Below are positions 34,405 to 45,446 of a stretch of 64,000 nucleotides of DNA, piece after piece. A program made the translations under genes and the position numbers. The stretch is taken from NCBI GenBank assembly GCA_029582265.1, contig CM055831.1, positions 24,628,682-24,692,681 of the forward strand. The letters are read 5' to 3'. The first letter of the stretch is position 1. Each line of letters starts with the position of its first letter. This DNA is from Zoroaster sp. YZ-2022. Lineage: Eukaryota > Echinodermata > Asteroidea > Forcipulatida > Zoroasteridae. The notes under the pieces were generated by a model. It made no database searches. It saw nothing but the letters and a program-made list of their open reading frames with translations, and was not told where the DNA came from.

Positions 34405-35272
34405 TCATTTGCTTACACATAACCTGAATACTTCCTAACTCCCTAGGCCCACTTGCTTACACATAACCTGAATCCTTTCTCACTCCCTAGGCCCATTTGC
34501 TTACACATAACCTGAATCCTTCCTAACTCCCTAGGCCCATTTGCTTACACATAACCTGAATCCTTCCTAACTCCCTAGGTCCATTTGCTTACACATAACC
34601 TGAATCCTTCCTAACTCCCTAGGCCCACTTGCTTACATATAACCTGAATCCTTCCTAACTCCCTAGGCCCATTTGCTTACACATAACCTGAATCCTCCCT
34701 AACTCCCTAGGCCCATTTGCTTACACACAACCTGAATACTTCCTAACTCCCTAGACCCATTTGCTTACACATAACCTGAATCCTCCCTAACTCCCTAGGC
34801 CCATTTGCTTACACACAACCTGAATACTTCCTAACTCCCTAGACCCATTTGCTTACACACAACCTGAATCCTTCCTAACTCCCTAGGCCCATTTGCTTAC
34901 ACATAACCTGAATCCTTCCTAACTCCCTAGGCCCATTTGCTTACACACAACCTGAATACTTCCTAACTCCCTAGACCCATTTGCTTACACATAACCTGAA
35001 TCCTTCCTAACTCCCTAGACCCATTTGCTTACACATAACCTGAATCCTTCCTAACTCCCTAGGCCCATTTGCTTACACACAACCTGAATACTTCCTAACT
35101 CCCTAGGCACATTTGCTTACACATAACCTGAATCCTTCCTAACTCCCTAGGCCCATTTGCTTACACATAACCTGAATCCTTCCTAACTCCCTAGGCCCAT
35201 TTGCTTACACATAACCTGAATCCTTCCTAACTCCCTAGGCCCATTTGCTTAAACATAACCTGAATCCTCCAA
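34405..35272 (-). repeat. 44-bp minisatellite, about 19-20 copies
   Basis: The unit is CCTAACTCCCTAGGCCCATT, TGCTTACACATAACCTGAAT, CCTT. Variant marks (ACACAACC, CTAGACCC, GAATACTT) recur together in several non-adjacent copies, which suggests multi-unit duplication. Confidence 0.96.
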
Positions 35273-35588
35273 AATCCTTCAGTAGTAAAGCAAGCACATG
35301 ACATGTATGCACACATGTGTTTCTAATCTGTGATACATGTACATGGCCAGGGACCCTTCCCTGCATGCATGGAGCAATAAACAGTGTCCACTGACCCAAG
35401 CACTGACCTTGCAATCACTACAACAAACATGGATGTACATGTACCATGGAAAGGCAGGCATGCCTGATAACCTCAATCCTCCAAAATCCTTCACTTTGGC
35501 AAAGAGCATGTAGCATGTAACCTCAATCCTTCAAAATCCCTCACTTTAGCAAAGAGGATTTTGGAGGATTTGGGAAGGTTAGGGTTAA
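34405..35588 (-). mobile_element. family A TTAA element with large array, one end missing
   Basis: The right end GGGAAGGTTAGGGTTAA is intact. The core (TGTACATGTACCATGGAAAG, CACTGACCCAAGCACTGACC) matches the other A copies in inverse orientation. The low-coordinate end starts directly in array sequence without TTAACCC. Confidence 0.88.
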
Positions 35589-35808
35589 AGGGACAGTATC
35601 GTCACAATCAACAGGGCATGGAATCGGAATGCTAGTTTTAGATTAACTCAGTGACTGACAATAACACCCCACATGATAAGGTCATATTACCGTTCCTGCT
35701 GCATAAATGAGCCAGTAAATTTCAGTCACTGTGCTCATCATAAACTAGGACACCGATTCCATGCCCTGTTGAAAGTCTCCTGTGATCGTGACTATACTGC
35801 CCCTTTAA
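35585..35808 (+). mobile_element. family G TTAA element, both ends intact
   Basis: TTAAAGGGACAGTATCGTCA and ACTATACTGCCCCTTTAA form clear inverted termini, with a long imperfect palindrome inside. This is the best reference copy of G. The left TTAA is shared with the A element. Confidence 0.92.
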
Positions 35809-36476
35809 ATGTGCACGTAATCCACTTGTAGTAGACTCTTGCTTCATGAGAACATCTGTAACAAACGGCTGTTCGTCATCAGAATGATAAGCTTCATTTC
35901 ACCGGTATCCCAGATGCCAGAATGCTGTGCTACGGCTGGTTGAAGGGGACCAAATCCACACAAGGCCACGATTTGGTTCCCGTTTACCAGCTAAAGCGCA
36001 GTAAAATGATGAACACAAAGGAGTTTAATGTTGTCTGTAGCTCACCGAGTGCTCGGTAGTCCTCGGTTTGTCTCGTCTTTGTTCTGGGTGTAAACTTTTC
36101 AGTCCACAACCCATTTCTGCAATTCCATCCGCATGCAGGCATGAGTTAGGCTTTGCACACAAGTACATACACTTGATACAGTGAATACAATGACTTCAGT
36201 CGTGCAGCAGTCGTCTTGGTTCTCCAGTACACAACTTATGGGATTCAAAATGAGGCTGTCGTCCAGAATAGCCTGGTCCCACTTGAACTGCCACTGTTTT
36301 TAAGATCTTTGATAAGGGGACCAGACGTGTACTGCGAAATATAGTAAGGCCATGTCCGAATTGGCGGCTTCGACTAGATCAGCGCTGTGCTTCAATGCTG
36401 GCAGACGAGCTGATCTAACCACAGCTGCAGCCAAATCCGTCAATTCTGACACAGCCTAAGAAAACAAGTTGTTATT
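35809..36476. other. noncoding, GC-richer than surroundings
   Basis: No exon with matching splice sites and reading frame recognised. GGCCATGTCCGAATTGGCGG near 36351 looks like interspersed-repeat material but has no second copy here. Confidence 0.4.
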
Positions 36477-36785
36477 TTAACCCTCCTACTATTGCTGAAC
36501 TTTAGTGGGAAGTTGCTTTAGTGGTCAAAACCAGTCAACTGCCTGTTTTGACTGTTGACCCAAATGTGCACACAGGGGCATTTTTTGACTGGTTTTGACT
36601 GTCATTTTGACCACCCTCAACAATACAAGACAATGCTTTTACCAGTCAAAAAACGATGGACTTATTTTGACATGTTAATGTACTTACTACACGTAAGGTT
36701 TGACAGTGTTTGAATTCAAGTGCACTGTATACCTTGGGAAGTGTATCAAGATTTTGACTGATTTTAAAAATGACAGTGCAGGGTT
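36477..36785 (+). mobile_element. family C TTAA element, right end decayed
   Basis: TTAACCCTCCTACTATTGCT left end. Interior words GTCAAAACCAGTCAAC and TTTTGACTGATTTT are in the standard order. The right terminus has decayed to AGTGCAGGGTTCA. Confidence 0.85.
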
Positions 36786-36789
36786 CACT

Positions 36790-37580
36790 TCCAAGAGTAC
36801 AGCAAAAACAAAACTGTCCTAAGTTCATTTCTCTTTGATTGCCACATGTTTAATAACTGCCCTAATGAATATAAACAAAATAGAACCTCGAAAAACATTT
36901 GTTCACTTAACACACACATGAAACGATTTTTTTTTCTTCTCCCACTTACTTGGCAAGAAATAATTGGTGCACTAACTCATGGATAAGAAACCAAACAGAA
37001 CTTGAAGTGAAATTATTGTTGATATGATTACACTGTTGCCAGAATTGAAATGAAATTTGGGGAATATTACTAAATGTACCAATCCTTTGAATAGTTAACT
37101 TAAAAAAACAAACAAATACGTCTGAAGCATTGACCTTTCAGATGGGAAATTCATTAACGTCATGTGGCACAAGAATAAGTATACATACATGTAACATTGT
37201 CAATAAAGTATGTGTAAGTGTTCACGCAGATTTACAACTATCAAATTCATCAGCGGGGCTTTTTTTTCAGTTCATTGACTCCAACATTGACATGTCACAA
37301 GTACATAAGCAGGCCTTTTCATGTATTCGGTCATGCAATAAACAAGTTTCTGTAATCTACATACATGTACATATATACATACAGTTTCCCCTGTGGTAAA
37401 AACTGTTGTAAATATGGCCTACAAAGACAAGTACTTAACAATTAACACTTCGAGAGCATCTTGCATTTAAATTTAGATCACAAAGTGCTTTACATCAAAA
37501 TGTACTAATACTATAACACTACTAAAAATCAAACACAGTTGAATAACTAAGATTACAGGTTTTTAAAAAAAGTTATTCCA
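36790..37580. other. noncoding sequence without recognised repeats
   Basis: AT-rich with ACATACATGTA-type words. No exon recognised. Confidence 0.45.
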
Positions 37581-37582
37581 GC

Positions 37583-37840
37583 CCTGTGATTTCTCGGGAT
37601 TTTTTCCCGATTTCAGGATTTTTTGCAAATCTCCCTTTGCCCGAAATTTTCTTGGAATAGGAAAGGAAGAAGTATTGCAAGAAGAAGTGTCGAAACCTCT
37701 AGTTTCATGTTTGTGGGGATGCGGAGAGTCTGTAAATCCTCCCAAATTAAACATCCAGGAGGTTCAGGGGGGGTGCTTTGTCCTCGAGACCAGGCCCGCT
37801 ACCCATTTTTCAGGATTTTTTACTTTGTCAAATCACCCCC
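37583..37840 (+). mobile_element. family T element, single core unit
   Basis: CTGTGATTTCTCGGGATTTT to TTTGTCAAATCACCCCC, with one shortened core (CAGGAGGTTCAGGGGGGGTG ... GCCCGCTACCC). A compact counterpart to the expanded copy at 22311. Confidence 0.85.
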
Positions 37841-38041
37841 TTGGTGTATTGTAGACGATGTGACTTGTTTACAGTTTACGTGACCTTAAGAGTACCAGGG
37901 TGATTTCCCGCTGGGCAAAAGTGTGTCTATTTGTATGCAGAGTTTGTACATTTTGTACTTCTCCACATAACATCAAGGTTTTGTGAAATTTTCAGATGAA
38001 TAAGATTTGAGATGTAATGTTAGTGCCTTGTTCAAAATAAA

Positions 38042-38205
38042 TGGGGTGCCATGGTCGAGCGGTTTAGTGCATCGGACTTGTGTTCTGATGGCCGAGTCGT
38101 CAGAATGTGGGTTTGAATCCTGGCCACGACCATGTTGCTAGTGTCCTTGAGCAAGATTACTTAACTATAATTGTTTCTCTTCACCTAGGGGTATAAATTA
38201 CACCC
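38042..38205 (+). mobile_element. variant tRNA-Leu-type SINE, 3' truncated
   Basis: Head GGTGCCATGGTCGAGCGGTT, GTGCATCGGACTTGTGTTCT and a B box GGTTTGAATCC are followed by the start of the body, ending near CACCTAGGGG. Confidence 0.82.
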
Positions 38206-38243
38206 CCGTTTACAATTTATAACTTGAAATTGACATCAGTTGC

Positions 38244-38271
38244 TTTGATCGTGATGATATTGTCCCTTTAA
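38244..38271 (+). mobile_element. family G right-end fragment
   Basis: TTTGATCGTGATGATATTGT then CCCTTTAA. It shares the TTAA at 38268 with family E. Confidence 0.7.
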
Positions 38272-38639
38272 CCCTCCTACTGTTTGACCATTTGAAACCA
38301 TTCAAAATTTCCACTTTCAAAAATGCCCATTGGTTTTGTACACACATGGTGATACCATTTGAACAGTGTTGGTAGCAAGCTTTACTACCATTCAAATCCA
38401 TTCAAATGCATAGAGGGTCCATTGATTCACCACTTAGAAGTATCCAAACAAGGTTTTGTATTAGCTGTACTGCCATTTGGAAAGATCCAAACAAGGTTTT
38501 GTATTAGCTGACCTACCATTCAAAACCATTTGGGGGAATCAATAAGTGCAGTTATTTCACCATTCAAAACCACAGAAGCGAATGGTTTCAAATGGTGCAT
38601 CAACTTGAATGAAAAAGGTACCAGAAGTAGGAGGGTTAA
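38268..38639 (-). mobile_element. family E TTAA element, both ends intact
   Basis: TTAACCCTCCTACTGTTTGA left end and CCAGAAGTAGGAGGGTTAA right end. Internal words ACCATTCAAAACCATTTGG and CCATTCAAATCCATTCAAA. Inverse orientation to 15176. Confidence 0.92.
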
Positions 38640-38977
38640 TGGTCTGTAAAATAAAACATTTTTCTTTGACATGCCTGCATTCTTTTCATTAGACTCGTAC
38701 TCAATCCATCTCCCTACATGTAGGTCATCCTATGTGTGTATGTACATATCCAATGTAGTCGGATGTTTTTAATATCAAGCTCGATTTTGGTGTTCTCGTT
38801 ATACTCGTCAGGATGATAGAAGTTACAAAAATCATTGTCCCACAAGTACGTTTTAAACATCTACATATTGTAAACTTGAAAATGTTGTCATGTAATATAA
38901 AATATAATATATTTATACTGTGGAAACGGAGTGTACACAAAGGTTACAATAAAAACGATTTGTACTTTGATTTTAGG

Positions 38978-39267
38978 TTAACCCTCCTACTACTACAAGG
39001 GTCAAAATCAGTCAAAATGTTGATATACTTGCCAAGGTATATCTAGTGCACTTAACAGTCAAACACTGTCAAACTTTACATATAGTAAGTATATTTACAG
39101 ACCAAAATGAGTCGACCGTTTTTGACTTGTTGAGGTTGGTCAAAATGACAGTCAAAACCAGTCAGAAATCCCCCTGTGTGCACATTTGGGTCAACAGTCA
39201 AAAACAGGCAGTTGACTGATTTTGAGCTCTGTAGCAACTTCCCACTACAACAATAGTAGGGGATTAA
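38978..39267 (-). mobile_element. family C TTAA element
   Basis: TTAACCCTCCTACTACTACA left end and ACAATAGTAGGGGATTAA right end. About 30 bp (around CATTGTCTGGTATTG) are missing relative to 32020. Confidence 0.88.
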
Positions 39268-39285
39268 TATTGTTAACTTTTGTAA

Positions 39286-39375
39286 CTAACCCTAACTCCC
39301 TAGACAACAAAAGCAGTTGGAGGATTTTGAAGGATTTTTTTTGTTCAGTAACAATGCTTGGGGAGTTAGGGCTAA
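39286..39375. mobile_element. family I miniature TTAA element, 90 bp, inverse copy
   Basis: CTAACCCTAACTCCCTAG left end and GGGGAGTTAGGGCTAA right end. The interior is the reverse complement of 18480-18569 with few changes. Both flanks are CTAA rather than TTAA. Confidence 0.87.
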
Positions 39376-39665
39376 TGTAAGCCTTTGTACAATTTAATCA
39401 TAAAGGAAGGCTTCATTTTTAAATATCTTCATAAATTTTAATTTTTATTTATTTATTTTTTTTAAAAGATTGACAGTGGTTGGTATTACCATGTAAAATG
39501 TTCTATCAAAAATAAATAAATAAATAAAAAAAATCATACAAAAATAAATTTTAGCATTTGAAACAGATTATTCAACCATTGAACAATATCGTAGAATAGA
39601 AAATATCTTATAATAGAAAAAAAATAAAATCTGATTACGTAGAAACAAATTATTCCAAACAGAAA

Positions 39666-39997
39666 ATGTCTCCGGTTTCTGGTCTCCGTGCACGTTGCCT
39701 CAGACCTACACGTCTGCATATTTAGTTTTCTTGTTTTTTTTGTGTGCTATGAAACGATGTCTAATTGCAGCTAAAATTGCTGGATAGATTGGAATTCTGC
39801 CGTGCTGTGTTTCAAATGACTTTTTACATAGGGGTATGAACGTTTGCCTAATTTGTGTGGCCTTTCTTAGCCACCATACTTTGTATGGGAAATTTAGTCA
39901 GGTTCCAATAACCGCGTATATTTGTATCATGTATTTCACTGGTTAGCACAAGCACGTCACCGCACTGATTTTTAAGCCAACCAATGGCCATAAACCG
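39666..39997. mobile_element. family J element, near complete
   Basis: Terminal GTCTCCGGTTTCTGG at the left is matched by AAACCGGAGAC at the right, an inverted terminus. The interior includes GAAACGATGTCTAATTGCAG and CTTAGCCACCATACTTTG. No transposase frame, so it is non-autonomous. Confidence 0.8.
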
Positions 39998-39999
39998 GA

Positions 40000-40031
40000 G
40001 ACTGGTTTTTTTTTTTTTTTTTTTTTTTTTG
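40000..40031. repeat. poly-T tract
   Basis: About 27 consecutive T following the J terminus (from about 40004). Confidence 0.85.
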
Positions 40032-40330
40032 CATTAGCTGTAATGAGAAAATTTGTATCTCTGGTCTCTGGGTCAATGTGCAATGTCGCTTTCATTGCTT
40101 CAAACCGTCCTGGGTACAACAGGGTCATCGTTTACAAGAAAATCATTCAAATGTGGCAAAGAAGATTTTATATTTATTTAAATATATTTCAATATTTTGG
40201 TGTAATTCTTTGTGGGACACTCAGAGAGAGCGTACCAAACTTACCTGAAATGAATGTACAGTAGATTCATCCAAACAGCTGTAGCCAAGGTGTTAATCAG
40301 TGTACCAACCGACCCACTACCGTGGTGCAC

Positions 40331-40369
40331 TGCCTGCCTGCCTGCCTGCCTGCCTCCCTGCCTGCCTCA
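40331..40369. repeat. (CCTG)n microsatellite
   Basis: GCCTGCCTGCCTGCCTGCCT and a CCTCCCTG interruption. Confidence 0.95.
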
Positions 40370-42980
40370 CGTGTAGCTCGTGGGCAACTTTCATGACAAG
40401 ATGGGCCTGTGTAGATCCGATTCATCTAGCTGCAAGTAAACAGTTCAAACACAGGTTTTGTTAGCTTGGAAATCGGAGAGCGTTTCACCACATGTTTTGT
40501 GGAAACTGCAATGTTTTGCAGTACATGTTTTTCCTGCCTTTGCTGTGGTTTAGTGTTGAAATCATGAAAATCAGCGATTTTGCAGAGAAATTTTGGCAAT
40601 TGGTAAAACAAATAATGCTTGTTAATGCTGGTCATCTCATTGGTCAATCGGTGTTAGAAGTGTAGACTGTTCCATAACGATACTTTCGTTTGTGTGTGGC
40701 GTTCTTTTTGCAAGTTTGAGGATTTACTAACTGTTATCTGCACCGTGACTGCTGTATTACTTCCATGTATACCTTCTGCACAACCCCCCAAGCACGTCAT
40801 TATCCGTGACGTGACAACTTGAGATCGCTCAGAGCATTTAGGCTCTATTTGTTCTCGAAAAAAAATTGTAATTTTTGTTGTTTACATATAACATCTGACT
40901 GCCTTTGACGTCATTTCGTCTGTAAACATCATAAATGCTAACGGTACTAACATAACAGGAAGTCAATATTTATTTGTGGTTGTGTGAAATTTGTTTTTAA
41001 ACTGTGTTTATCGAGCAAGTCAAAAAACGCATTCATGATGGGAAACTTAATAGACATTGATTTCAATTATCATCAGCCTTGTTGAACATCATGATTCAGT
41101 CAGTGCCTTCGATGTAAAGAATATTGATAACAATAGCTACATGCTCAGCGAACCCTCACTCAAAGCCGTTTTGAGAATCTCCAAAGGCCACCCAGCCAAT
41201 GCCTGCTCCGTCACCCCAACGGTTTCTCCTTCGCTTCCCCTCTGCAAGTCCCTTCATTCATCCTCAGTGTAGGTTGTTGCTCACGGCCAGAGTTAGTCTT
41301 TTTTTTTGTTCCGAGTACCTCTCTTTCGATGAAAAACAGCTTGTTGTTGTGCAGGGATTAAAGTAGCCACTGTTATGAATGGTTTCGTGTAAAACGTATT
41401 TTATTGTGAAACGGAAGCTATTAGTGACAGGCAAACGAAAGAACGTATGAATCTTTGTTACTATAGCGGACGCGGGTAAAAACACCTCCACAGAGACCGC
41501 CGTTTCTCTTAATAATATCTTTTTTCAAAACTTCAGTGCTGAAGAGTATCTATTGTGAAGAACTGAAGAAATGATTTGTTGAGATCAATCTTTATCAGCG
41601 AGCAGGTTACTCCAGGTGTCGACTTAACATACTTAAGTCATCGTCTCATCTATATGATGACCAATTTTACTGATGATGATCATGGTTGGAGCAATGTTAT
41701 CATTAGGTGTAACATCCATCGTGGCCAGTATCTTGTGACAATTTTATCAAAGAATATGTTCTGTTCTCGTGATAATTATCATCGCTTGTGTTCTCTTCTG
41801 CTGCATCATCTCATTCTCTCCATGAAAATGTGATTCACCGCCACGCCAAAACGGGAGTTTTTCAAGAGTTTTGTTGCCACCAGCATCACACATGCTGTCC
41901 GTGATGATCCACCCTCCCTCCCACGGATTCCCACTACAGGGAATTTTCCGGAATGAGCTTACGTCCCTGCTGCCACAGCTTAAATAGCCCCGGCAGTGTA
42001 AGAGTTCCTGTCAGTTCAGCAAGACACAGAGCCCTACGCATACAGACGCATAGGCTATTCAGGCAGTAAAGGTCTCCTAGCGAGTAACCGATGCAATCGC
42101 ATCTGTACCATATGTTGTAAGCCTTTGTGTTCCTACGCTTGTGTGGGGGCCGAATGACATTTCTTTAATCACACAGACATTCCTCTATAAACACACATAA
42201 CTACTCTCTATGGACAAACCAAAGAATCCGGAACCGGGTATATTACACCCTAAGCCCAGATGGATAAATGGGCCACTGGGTACTTTGAATGGGTGTGCAC
42301 CCTGTCCTTTAATACCTGACCCACACCTAAATGCCTCGGCTGGGTTACTTCATCTGCACTAAAGCAAAATTTGCACTTAAATGGGCAAATGACCCTCTCC
42401 AAAAAGGGTAGGGATTTTATGATCGGCTTCAATTATATCGTGCTTTTTTTAGGCAAGAGGTTTTGGATGTGACCTTACAAGTTTACCAAATTCTAGGATG
42501 AGCTTGCTACAAGAATAGTCTCGCAAATAGCGGAAGAACAATGAAAAGGGGTTTCGTTACAGCGTGATCTTTCAGCTTTCAGACAAAACATGCTAAATTT
42601 GAAGGGCTTTTTGTTACGGTTCTGTTGGCGTTTTCTTTGGTAAATCGTGTTTTGAAATCAGCCAGCTTTGTGGGATATTATTTTTTTTGTCTTGAGTGAT
42701 AAACATGCAGTGGAGATTTTCACCCAAACTGATTTGTGAAGATTCTCGAGCTGATTTAGACATTGCCATTTCGAAATTGGGCAACGTACACATGCACATC
42801 AGAAGTTGTATTATCAGAAATACAAGTCAAAAATAACCTATTAAAAAAATAAAATGATCCTAATTTTGATGAATATTAATAACACTATTAGTCATCATTA
42901 CACATGCACATGAACATTTACAAGCCAAACATACAAAGCAAGCCATTTGTCTCTTTTCAGTAACGGCAAACCGCCTTCTT
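40370..42980. other. noncoding sequence, largely unique
   Basis: No recognisable exon or repeat boundary. Short open frames, such as one at 41057-41272 on +, lack domains and consistent splice sites. Confidence 0.45.
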
Positions 42981-43043
42981 AATCATGGAACAAAAGACAA
43001 TCTTATATAGGTTGGTGAAATTCTTGCGTCGGGAGATAAACAA

Positions 43044-43204
43044 TTGATTTAATTTTGCCCTACACCGACGTGTGTATAGCACTGCATGCTCAGTGCTTTT
43101 CCGAGTGTCTGTGAAAAAACTGCACAGGCGACTCGGGCGGGATTCGAACCCACGACCTCCTGCTTACTAGTGCAGACGTCTTAACCTCTCGACCACCGAG
43201 CTTG
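43044..43204 (-). mobile_element. tRNA-like SINE (family V), left arm of inverted pair
   Basis: On - it has a tRNA-like head with A-box-like GTGGTCGAGAGGTTAAGACG and B-box GGTTCGAATCC, followed by a tail shared with the right arm. The arm is a near-perfect reverse complement of 43265-43426. Confidence 0.85.
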
Positions 43205-43264
43205 CCCGATGACAAGTGGCCGGCTAGAATCCCATATAGCAGCGGGTTCCGTGACATATGTCGC

Positions 43265-43426
43265 ACAAGCTCGGTGGTCGAGAGGTTAAGACGTCTGCAC
43301 TAGTAAGCAGGAGGTCGTGGGTTTGAATCCCGCCCGAGTCGCCTGTGTAGTTTTTTCACAGACACTCGGAAAAGCACTGAGCATACAGTGCTATACACAC
43401 GTCGGTGTAGGGCAAAATTAAATCAA
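43265..43426 (+). mobile_element. tRNA-like SINE (family V), right arm of inverted pair
   Basis: CAAGCTCGGTGGTCGAGAGG, CACTAGTAAGCAGGAGGTCG and GGTTTGAATCC are followed by the CACTCGGAAAAGCACTGAGC tail. Spacer 43205-43264 is unrelated GC-rich sequence. Confidence 0.85.
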
Positions 43427-43429
43427 AAG

Positions 43430-44015
43430 ACAATCTTATTCTGTAAACAAGAACTGTAAACAACAACATACGATGACAAATTTATTCAGCCTCTGCTGGG
43501 TGTAGAAGATAGTAAATTATTATAAAATCACATGATGATATTGAGATTGTGCGATCAATGACGGCACCATACATTTCATGAGAAAAGTGAAAAATACCTT
43601 CTTGTTTTGAACTATCAAAATAACTCGGCCACATGTGCTGAAATGATCGCATTTGGGAAAATGCATTCCACAAGAATGAACATGTTGCGATTACTGAAAT
43701 CTGCTGTCTGAAGTTCAGGCAAACATGTAACGAATCTTAACTAAACAATGAAGAGTTGTAGAACAGAAATACTTCTTAAAATAGCTGCTGAACAACACTT
43801 AATACTCTTCTTTTTTTTTCATATCCCAATTTTTTAAATATTGAAAAGTCAATTTCAAAATAAATATGTATGAGTTAAAAAAAGAAAAATATCACGTCAT
43901 TCAGATATATCCTCGTAAAACTTATTAAGAAGTTAATCCTTTTTCAAAAGGTTTCTCACTAATGAATAAATTATTGAGTTAACATGTTCTTCCAAATGTT
44001 AGCGCTAACATATGT
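43430..44015. other. noncoding sequence without recognised repeats
   Basis: AT-rich; no exon recognised. Confidence 0.45.
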
Positions 44016-44018
44016 ACA

Positions 44019-44339
44019 TTAACCCTCCTATATACAGTGCAGTTGCCATAGAATTGTCAGACCTTTCAAAACCTTTCAAGTTTGCTGTACTGAAGGGTTT
44101 TGAAAGGTGAGAAAACTGTCTGACAAAAGGGACCTATGAAAGGTTTCGAAAGGTGTAACAACTCTCTGAACAAACTGGTGTTGAAATGTTTCAATACCTT
44201 TCAAAGGGTATTGAAAGGTGTGGTTGTTCAGTAGCAACAAATTCTGGAGGGTTTTAAAGGGTTCATAATAATTGATAGCCATTTTGGCCCGTAAGCAGAT
44301 TTTGAAAGGTTTTGAAACGTCAAACCATAGGAGGGTTAA
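44019..44339 (+). mobile_element. family D TTAA element
   Basis: TTAACCCTCCTATATACAGT left end and CATAGGAGGGTTAA right end. Nearly identical to 11690 over the whole length. Confidence 0.93.
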
Positions 44340-45413
44340 CAATGACTGTCCACTCTGAGAACAAATATTCAGCAGTTCTGGTCATCAGCGACAAAAACAT
44401 TCATGTTCAGAGTTATATAATGAATGTAAACCCAAAGGGTTTTTATAATCACACACCAGTAAGGGCCGGTTGATTGTACGTGTATTTTCATTTCAAATTT
44501 AATTTAATATTGAAGATTTAAATGATTTTGTTGTCTGCGAATGGAGGATTTCTTTGGAGTGGATTAAGCAAATTTGCCATGGGGGGAAAAAGCCCAACAG
44601 ACAGGAACATCACTCTATTCACAATCCTGAGACTGTGTCAGACGAAACAAGATTTGATCAAAAACACTTTAAAATTAGCCGAACACTTTAGTCTAATAAA
44701 TAATATCTACAAATGATTTCCATTGAGACCAACTCGGGTAATCTTCACATTGCTGAAAATATATTCGCTGGTTGGGTCAAATTCTTAGAAGGTTTTTAAC
44801 CCTATCTGCATTGCCGACATTCTGAACAAACTGGGTTTTTTTTGTTTTTTTGTAGCAACATATAGTACTCGGCCAATTCTTGGGTGAGTGATTTCACACA
44901 AGTACATGCATTTTCACATGTTAAATAACATATTATGCTTATGACAACAGGACACTATCAGTGTCCGGATGTACCCAACTAAGTTTGTATATATATATAT
45001 ATATATGTTGGAGTGCGTCGATTGCTCATAATTAGGCTGGTTACAACGCACCCCCGCACCCGACTTATCACCAACCTGACTTGTTTCAAAAATCAAGACA
45101 AAATCAAACTGCATTTGTGTAGGGGCATTAATCATTGGCTTTATCTAGTTAAAATGCGTACTCTGTCTGTGAAATATAAACACGCTAGAATGAGATACAC
45201 GTAACAGTACTTAAACACCCACATACCTCGGCGTAATGGCGGTCCCGTGGTTTTTTTTTGAGCAGATTCAGCTGAGCAGTTTTCCCCCAACCAGAAGCTG
45301 TTGATCAAGTCGACATTAAACACCTGAATCGCAATTTTTCTCTATTCTTTCTTGTCTCACTGAAATGGGCAGTCCCATTATTGCATCAATGCTCAATCTG
45401 CCTGTTGACCCGT

Positions 45414-45446
<33 letters not shown>

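Noticed and set aside
45416..45444. Poly-T tract as a processed-pseudogene tail on the - strand
   Set aside because: No gene-derived sequence lies next to it.
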